From CAZWRV01 sp964636325 (GTDB taxonomy: Bacteria; Verrucomicrobiota; Lentisphaeria; Victivallales; GWF2-50-93): a stretch of DNA of 28,851 nucleotides. Positions 24,063 through 28,851 of this stretch are shown here, in pieces. Position numbers and translations under genes: made by a program. The notes under the pieces were generated by a model. It worked only from the letters and a program-made list of their open reading frames with translations, was not told the origin of the DNA and searched no databases. The DNA lies in the NCBI GenBank assembly GCA_964636325.1, contig CAZWRV010000085.1:1-28851 (forward strand), written 5' to 3'. Positions within the stretch are counted from its first letter, which is position 1. Every line of letters starts with the position of its first letter.

Positions 24063-25340
24063 ATGCTTCTCCTCTACAACATACTTTTCCCGCTGGGGTT
24101 TGTCTTTTACATCCCTTCTATAATCTACAAGCTTGTCAAAAGGGGTGGCAGGAAGGACAATTTCCTGGAGCGTCTTTCCATCTTTTCCGCGGAGAAGAGG
24201 CGCGAGCTCGCCGGTTGCCGGAACGCCGTCTGGATCCATGCGGTGAGCGTCGGAGAGACGCAAGTCGCGCTGTCGCTGATCAAGCGCTGGCTCAGGGATG
24301 AGCCCGGGCGCAGCTTCGTCCTTTCAACCACCACGACCACCGGCCAGGCGCTCGCCGCCGACAACGCCCCGCCGGGAACCGCCGTGATATTCTGCCCGGT
24401 GGACTTCATCTGGTTCGTGCGCAGGACGTTGCGCCTCTTGAAACCTTCCATGCTGGTGATATTCGAGACGGAGATATGGCCGAACATGGTCTGCGAATCC
24501 CGCAGGGCCGGCATTCCGGTGGCCCTCGTGAACGCCCGCATCTCCGACAAGTCTTTCGGAGGCTACTGCCGGTTCTCCTTCTTCTTTTCGGGAGTGCTCC
24601 GGCGCTTCTCGAAGATATGCGTGCAGACGGAGCTCGACGGGGAGCGCTTCAGGAGGATATGCCCGGATCTCAAGCCGGAGGTCTGCGGAAACATGAAGTT
24701 CGACCAGGCCGTGGACGAAAAGCTCCGGCCGCATGATCTCGCCGAGTGCTTCGGCTCCGAAAGCCGTGTCGTACTGCTCGCGGCCAGCACGCACTCCGGC
24801 GAGGAAAGGCTTCTTGCCGAAATATTCCTGAAGCTGAAGAAGGATTTCCCCCGGCTCAGGCTGGTTATTGTCCCGCGGCATGCTGAACGCGGGGGCGAAA
24901 TCGCGCAGCAGCTGAAGGAGCTGGGGGCGGTCTTCCACAGGAGGTCAGACGGCACGGCCCCGGCCGCGCCGGTAGACGTCCTGCTCGCCGACACCACCGG
25001 CGAAATGCTCTCGTTCATGGCGGCCTCGGACATCGTGTTCATGGGCAAGAGCCTCGCCGGCCACGACGAAGGCCACAACCTCATCGAGCCCGCGCTGCTC
25101 TCCAAGCCGATCGTCACGGGCGCGGTCCTCAAGAATTTCCGCTTCGTGCTCGACGCGCTCCGCAAGGAGGACGCCCTGCTCTCCGTGGATTCCGACGGCG
25201 CGCTCGAAGGCGCCATCAGGAAACTGCTTGAAAATCCGGACTTGAGGGTGCAGATTGGACGCAAGGCGAAGGAGGCCATCAGCAGGCACAAGGGCGCCGC
25301 CGAGAGGACGATAGGAATCCTGAAGAAGCTTATTCCTTAA
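24063..25340 (+). CDS. waaA: 3-deoxy-D-manno-octulosonic acid (Kdo) transferase
   Basis: 425 aa from the ATG at 24063 (a TTG one codon upstream is also open). GT30 enzyme that adds Kdo from CMP-Kdo to the lipid A precursor at the inner membrane. The N-terminal hydrophobic segment (LYNILFPLGFVFYIPSIIY) anchors it. The acceptor-site motif WIHAVSVGE holds the catalytic-type Glu65. FETEIWPN, AASTHSGEE, VPRHAERG and GKSLAGHDEGHNLIEPA follow in family order. Length is typical. It shows that the organism makes lipopolysaccharide. No Shine-Dalgarno is seen, so translation may be coupled to trxA. Confidence 0.93.
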   Translation: MLLLYNILFPLGFVFYIPSIIYKLVKRGGRKDNFLERLSIFSAEKRRELAGCRNAVWIHAVSVGETQVALSLIKRWLRDEPGRSFVLSTTTTTGQALAADNAPPGTAVIFCPVDFIWFVRRTLRLLKPSMLVIFETEIWPNMVCESRRAGIPVALVNARISDKSFGGYCRFSFFFSGVLRRFSKICVQTELDGERFRRICPDLKPEVCGNMKFDQAVDEKLRPHDLAECFGSESRVVLLAASTHSGEERLLAEIFLKLKKDFPRLRLVIVPRHAERGGEIAQQLKELGAVFHRRSDGTAPAAPVDVLLADTTGEMLSFMAASDIVFMGKSLAGHDEGHNLIEPALLSKPIVTGAVLKNFRFVLDALRKEDALLSVDSDGALEGAIRKLLENPDLRVQIGRKAKEAISRHKGAAERTIGILKKLIP

Positions 25341-25347
25341 CATTTGC

Positions 25348-25383
25348 GTCAGACCGGTCAGACCTGTCCGATCAGTCCGACCG
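25348..25383. repeat. Four degenerate 9-bp tandem units
   Basis: GTCAGACCG, GTCAGACCT, GTCCGATCA, GTCCGACCG run head to tail from 25348 to 25383 in the waaA-thiC gap. This is one of several short-word tandem tracts limited to intergenic DNA in this window. Confidence 0.7.
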
Positions 25384-25403
25384 CTTCAAATGGGGTTGTT
25401 CCA

Positions 25404-26702
25404 TTGAAAACTTACACACAATTGACCGCCGCGCGGGACGGCAAGATTACCGCGGAGATGAGGAAGGTCGCCGCAAAGGAGTTCCGAAGCCCGGAATTCG
25501 TCCGGAGGCTCCTCGCCGCGGGAAAGCTGGTAATCCCAGCGAACATAAGGCATACGAACCTCGACCCGGTCGGGATCGGCAGGGCCCTGAGGACGAAGAT
25601 CAACGCCAACCTCGGCAATTCGGAATTGACGAGCTGTCCAAGGAAGGAGATTGAAAAGGTCTGCGCCGCTCTGCGCTACGGAGCCGACGCCGTCATGGAC
25701 CTGAGTACCGGGTCGAAAATCCGCGAAATCCGCAGGGCGATCATAAAGGCGTCTCCGGCTCCCGTCGGAACAGTCCCCATATACGAGGCGGCAAGCATGG
25801 TCGAAGACACCGACGACATCACCGCCGACATGCTCCTGGAAGTGATCGAGCGGCAGGCAGAGGAGGGCGTCGACTTCATGACCGTCCACGCGGGGCTCCT
25901 CCGGCGGCATGTGCCAATGGCGATGAGGCGTCTCCTGAAGATCGTCAGCAGGGGCGGCGCGATAACCGCCAGGTGGATGAAAAGGCACAGGCGCGAGAAC
26001 CCCCTCTACGAGAACTTCGACAGGCTCCTGCAGATCTGCCTGAAATACGATGTCACCCTTTCACTCGGCGACGGCCTGAGGCCCGGATGCCTCGCGGACG
26101 CCAGCGACAAGGCGCAGTTCGCGGAACTCAGGACACTCGGCGAACTTGTCGGACGCTGCCATAAGGCCGGCGTCCAGGTGATGGTCGAAGGCCCCGGCCA
26201 CATCCCCTTGGACCAGATAGAGATGAACATGAAGATGGAGGACAGGCTCTGCCGCGGCGCGCCTTTCTACATACTCGGGCCGGTAGTCACCGACTGCGCT
26301 CCGGGCTACGACCACATCGGCAGCGCCATCGGCGGCGCGCTCGGCGCGTTCCACGGCGCCGCCATGCTATGCTATGTGACTCCCATGGAGCATCTCGGCC
26401 TCCCCGACACCGAGGACGTCAGGAACGGAGTCGTAGCCTTCAAGATCGCCGCCCACGCCGCCGACGTCGCCCTCAAAAAGCCGAACGCCAGAGATCAGGA
26501 CGACCGCATAAGCGCCGCAAGGATCGCCTTCGACTGGGAGAAGCAGTTCGAGAACGCCATTGACCCAGAACGGGCCCGCGAATACCGCAGGAAGGCGCTG
26601 AACTCACAGAAGAAGCAGCATGGCAAATCAGCTTCCGACAAGTTCTGCACCATGTGCGGCCCCAAATACTGCTCCATGAAGATCAGCGGCGAAATCTCCT
26701 AG
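25404..26702 (+). CDS. thiC: Phosphomethylpyrimidine synthase ThiC
   Basis: 432 aa from a TTG at 25404 (MKTYTQLTAARDGKIT), the usual short-form ThiC start; the frame is open to 25344 but that part covers the 9-bp tandem units. Radical SAM enzyme that turns aminoimidazole ribotide into HMP phosphate, the pyrimidine of thiamine. Visible: VIPANIRHTNLDPVGIG, GADAVMDLSTG, ASPAPVGTVPIYEA, VHAGLLRRHVP, SLGDGLRPGC, VMVEGPGHIPLDQI, DHIGSAIGGALGA, and the C-terminal iron-sulfur motif CX2CX4C in FCTMCGPKYC. It lacks the long N-terminal domain of the E. coli type. No ATG fits the start. It lies 63 nt behind waaA. No THI-box riboswitch is present in the gap. Confidence 0.93.
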   Translation: MKTYTQLTAARDGKITAEMRKVAAKEFRSPEFVRRLLAAGKLVIPANIRHTNLDPVGIGRALRTKINANLGNSELTSCPRKEIEKVCAALRYGADAVMDLSTGSKIREIRRAIIKASPAPVGTVPIYEAASMVEDTDDITADMLLEVIERQAEEGVDFMTVHAGLLRRHVPMAMRRLLKIVSRGGAITARWMKRHRRENPLYENFDRLLQICLKYDVTLSLGDGLRPGCLADASDKAQFAELRTLGELVGRCHKAGVQVMVEGPGHIPLDQIEMNMKMEDRLCRGAPFYILGPVVTDCAPGYDHIGSAIGGALGAFHGAAMLCYVTPMEHLGLPDTEDVRNGVVAFKIAAHAADVALKKPNARDQDDRISAARIAFDWEKQFENAIDPERAREYRRKALNSQKKQHGKSASDKFCTMCGPKYCSMKISGEIS

Positions 26703-26735
26703 GACATCTTAATCGCGATCTCCCTCGCGGTCTTA

Positions 26736-26862
26736 GTCGTCTTCTGGAGGGTTGAATTCTATTCAACCGTACTTCTGCGGCGGGATCACCCGCCGCCCGG
26801 CGAAATAGAATTCCCCCTCCATCGAGTTTCTCATCGACAGAACTGCTTCCGCCAGACGGAAT
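26736..26862 (+). repeat. Structured repeat family R, copy 3 (divergent)
   Basis: It shares the CGTCTTCTGGAGGGTT lead, CCCTCCATCGAGTTTCT and GACAGAACTGC with the other copies. Its first hairpin is GTTGAAT-TCT-ATTCAAC (26751-26767), a compensatory replacement of GTTGAGC/GCTCAAC. GAATTCTATT (26754-26763) can instead pair with AATAGAATTC (26804-26813), extending the outer GGAGGG/CCCTCC stem. A strong extra hairpin GCGGCGGG-ATCA-CCCGCCGC (26777-26796) sits inside, and TTCCG/CGGAA near the end. It lies between the convergent thiC and glycosyltransferase genes. Confidence 0.75.
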
Positions 26863-26949
26863 TTGAGCATATTTGCATCCATCTTTGCCGGTAACTTTGT
26901 CGAGGAAGGGGCGCCATCCTCCCGATCGAAGGAAATCTGAAGTTTCGCA

Positions 26950-28575
26950 TCACTGGCCGCGCCTGACGAACAGATTGTAGTTCCGCATCGGGATTTTGTT
27001 GTATTCGTCCGGCGAGATCCATGGAATTTCCCTGATGGTTTCGACGATTATGAATCGCGGCCTGCTCTCCTTCACTTCCTTAATGTGCCCCTGGAGCTTC
27101 TCCTTGCCGGTGCTGTCCGAAGTGTCTATGAAGAAATGCTCGAAGAACATGTAGTATTTAGAGGCCGCCGCGTGGTCTGTGAGCAGGTAGACCAGCGAGA
27201 AGTCCGAGTAGTTCTGAATCTTGTATCCTCCCGGGCTTGCCAGAATCGTGTCAACGATGAACTTCCTCTCCTTCAAGACATAGCCGGGGTATCCCACGAC
27301 CAGTATCCCCCTCTCCGGATTGTAGAGATACTGCTGTCCCGCCGGAGCGGCGACCCTGAAGAAGTAGCCCGGCAGGCCCGAAATCTTCATGAGCGCCGTA
27401 AGGTGCGAATCCCGCATCTTGAATATTCCTGAGAACAGCGCGAATCCCAGCCCGGCGGCGCAGAGGACGACGGCGAAATGCTTGAAGAGCCTTATGTTCC
27501 TCCAGCAGTATTCCAGGGATATCCCTCCGAGCAGCGCCAGGGGCGCGCTGAAAATGATGAAGTAATGCCCGAAGAAGCGCCCAGAAATGCAGACCGACGC
27601 CAGGCACGTAAGAAAAAATGCTCCGCAGAACAATACCGCTCTCTCCCGTCCCTCTTGTCCTTCTCGTCCCTTTAATCTTTCCATATATCCCCGCCATGAC
27701 TTCTTCACTCCCCAGGAAACCAGCGCCAGAAGCATGACGATGAAGATCACGGCGTTGTGCGGCAGATACCAGAATAGGAACATGCGCGCGCCCTTGGCTA
27801 TCCTCGCGGCAGGCGAAACCCCGGGCTCCGCCGAATAGTGGAAATTGTAGTCTATCACCTGAATCCACTCCGGAAGCGAGCCGACGTTCAGAAGCACCAT
27901 CAAGAGCGCCGCGGAAGCGAAGCCCGCTAAGAAGAGCAGCGTCCGCACAATGAACGGCCTGCGTCCGGAGGAGCCAAGCCAGATCAGAAGAAGCAGCGCC
28001 GGCACGGCAAGGATGAACGGCTCCTTGATAAGAAACGCCGACGAAGCGAATATCCCGGAAAGCACAAGGCAGATATTTTCAGTCCTCGGGGCCGTCCTTC
28101 CGCCAGGACAGGCGAGGATGAAGAAGATGGAGAAAAGCGTGTGGAAAGTCCCGTATTCCTCCGTCATGTTGCCGTTCTCCAGGAACGACGGAATGGTCAG
28201 CAGCGAGAAGAAGAGCGCGACCCCGGCAAGCGAGAACGCCTTCGCGCATCCGAACCGCCGCATTATCCCATAGAAGGCAAGCGCGCCGAGGACGAAGAAT
28301 ATGGACTCCAGCCGCTTGATCGCCGAGGGGACGCTGCCGAACAGGTTGAACGCCATCGAGTTGAGATAGAAAATCCCCGGCGGCTTGTTGTCCCAGAAGT
28401 CCTTGTAGATCGCCATCCCCTTGTTGATCGCGAAGCCGCCGTAGGCGAAGATACCGTAGTCCACGCTCTGGTATTCCTGCAGCAAAAGATGGACGGACGA
28501 GAGCGCGCCGACCAGCACGGCCGCCGCCGGAAATATAAGTTCCCGCAGATTTGCCTTGACGTCGTTTCCTGACAT
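26950..28575 (-). CDS. Multi-pass PMT/ArnT-type glycosyltransferase
   Basis: 541 aa from the ATG whose complement is at 28573-28575 (MSGNDVKANLREL). The frame stays open upstream to the window edge, but that part crosses repeat copy R4. GT-C fold membrane glycosyltransferase related to the PMT_2 family, which moves sugar from a polyprenyl-phosphate donor to lipid, protein or glycan outside the inner membrane. The first helix is followed by the acidic loop SVDYGIFAYGGFAINKG, then IYKDFWDNKPPGIFYLNSMAF, a signature of this group. About ten hydrophobic helices follow, then a soluble C-terminal domain from about residue 400. The sugar and acceptor are unknown. No clear ribosome-binding site. Confidence 0.8.
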   Translation of the reverse strand: MSGNDVKANLRELIFPAAAVLVGALSSVHLLLQEYQSVDYGIFAYGGFAINKGMAIYKDFWDNKPPGIFYLNSMAFNLFGSVPSAIKRLESIFFVLGALAFYGIMRRFGCAKAFSLAGVALFFSLLTIPSFLENGNMTEEYGTFHTLFSIFFILACPGGRTAPRTENICLVLSGIFASSAFLIKEPFILAVPALLLLIWLGSSGRRPFIVRTLLFLAGFASAALLMVLLNVGSLPEWIQVIDYNFHYSAEPGVSPAARIAKGARMFLFWYLPHNAVIFIVMLLALVSWGVKKSWRGYMERLKGREGQEGRERAVLFCGAFFLTCLASVCISGRFFGHYFIIFSAPLALLGGISLEYCWRNIRLFKHFAVVLCAAGLGFALFSGIFKMRDSHLTALMKISGLPGYFFRVAAPAGQQYLYNPERGILVVGYPGYVLKERKFIVDTILASPGGYKIQNYSDFSLVYLLTDHAAASKYYMFFEHFFIDTSDSTGKEKLQGHIKEVKESRPRFIIVETIREIPWISPDEYNKIPMRNYNLFVRRGQ

Positions 28576-28748
28576 GGGGAAATAAGTTTTAAAGTGGCTC
28601 TGAGGGAAATATGCCTTATATTTCAAGCAGGGCAATATCTGCAAATGGAAATACGGCCGCAAACCGTAGCGACCGTAGCCATACGAAGACGGGCGCTTCG
28701 GCCTTATGCAGCGGAGCTTGCTCCGTTGTACGACAAGCAAGTTTGCGC

Positions 28749-28851
28749 AGTCCATTCTGTCTGACAGAAACTCGATGGAGGGCGAAGCCGTGCTGGGCCG
28801 CGGTTGAGCTTGGCTCAACCCTCCGGAAGACGGCAAAGATAACGACAAAGT
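28749..28851 (-). repeat. Structured repeat family R, copy 4
   Basis: Minus-strand copy running from ACTTTGTCGTTATCTTTGCC through GGAGGG (complement of 28819-28824), the hairpin GTTGAGC-CAA-GCTCAAC (28803-28819), a GGCTT block that can pair with GAGCC, CCCTCC (complement of 28777-28782) and CGAGTTTCTGTCAGACAGAA. It lies upstream of the glycosyltransferase start. Between it and the gene (28576-28748) I see only small stems such as CGGAGC-TT-GCTCCG and no gene. Confidence 0.75.

Noticed and set aside
25341..25403. TPP riboswitch before thiC
   Set aside because: The gap is too short and lacks the CUGAGA-type core; it consists of 9-bp tandem units.
26950..28848. 632-aa version of the glycosyltransferase
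   Set aside because: The extra N-terminal 91 residues are a chance read-through of repeat copy R4; the ATG at 28575 begins just before the first helix.

Overview
The window looks like a chromosomal segment of a Gram-negative bacterium, most likely of the PVC group (Lentisphaerae/Victivallales-like). That placement is an inference from gene style, not from a marker gene. The DNA is GC-rich with long open shadow frames, AGG is a frequent Arg codon, and WaaA (Kdo transferase) implies a lipid A outer membrane. Most genes are housekeeping or metabolic and intact. The novelty lies between the genes.

Layout. 1-230: structured intergenic repeats. 291-1556: lysA-type decarboxylase. 1671-2717: mreB. 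2748-2819: a pair of perfect hairpins with complementary loops. 2888-3266: a frameshifted small prepilin-like gene. 3348-3578: an orphan Phd/YefM antitoxin with its own promoter. 3627-5021: asnS. 5076-5149 (-): tRNA-Gly(CCC). 5238-6932: a membrane-anchored VWA protein. 7066-9294 and 9488-13777: glycogen branching enzyme and a large two-domain glycogen debranching enzyme. 13916-16270: an AT-richer island with an MNT-HEPN pair and a decayed serpin-like gene. 16407-18008: an exported TPR protein. On the minus strand follow tsaD (18241-19299), a LarA-family protein (19469-20770), an M23 peptidase-like protein (20934-22031), an internally shortened MFS protein (22062-22907) and a DUF2062 protein (23111-23638). 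On the plus strand, thioredoxin, waaA and thiC (23731-26702) look like an operon. 26950-28575 (-) is a multi-pass PMT-type glycosyltransferase.

The most unusual signal is a family of three hairpins, at 2748-2778, 2781-2819 and 19401-19441. Each has exactly the same 9-nt loop (CTACGCCCT, or AGGGCGTAG on the other strand), but one stem differs from the other two and is still perfectly paired. Copies sit just 3' of mreB and just 3' of the larA homologue. A second family of about 100 bp, at 1, 20802, 26736 and 28749, keeps two mutually exclusive pairings through compensatory changes. Several genes share a promoter-like pattern TTTnnn-N17-TATATT. At the TPR gene a close variant would put the transcript start on the ATG itself.

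Genes that probably work together: glgB and the debranching enzyme (glycogen turnover); the MNT and HEPN pair (toxin-antitoxin-like); trx-waaA-thiC (co-transcription only, no obvious shared pathway). All assignments come from reading motifs by eye; no database search was run.
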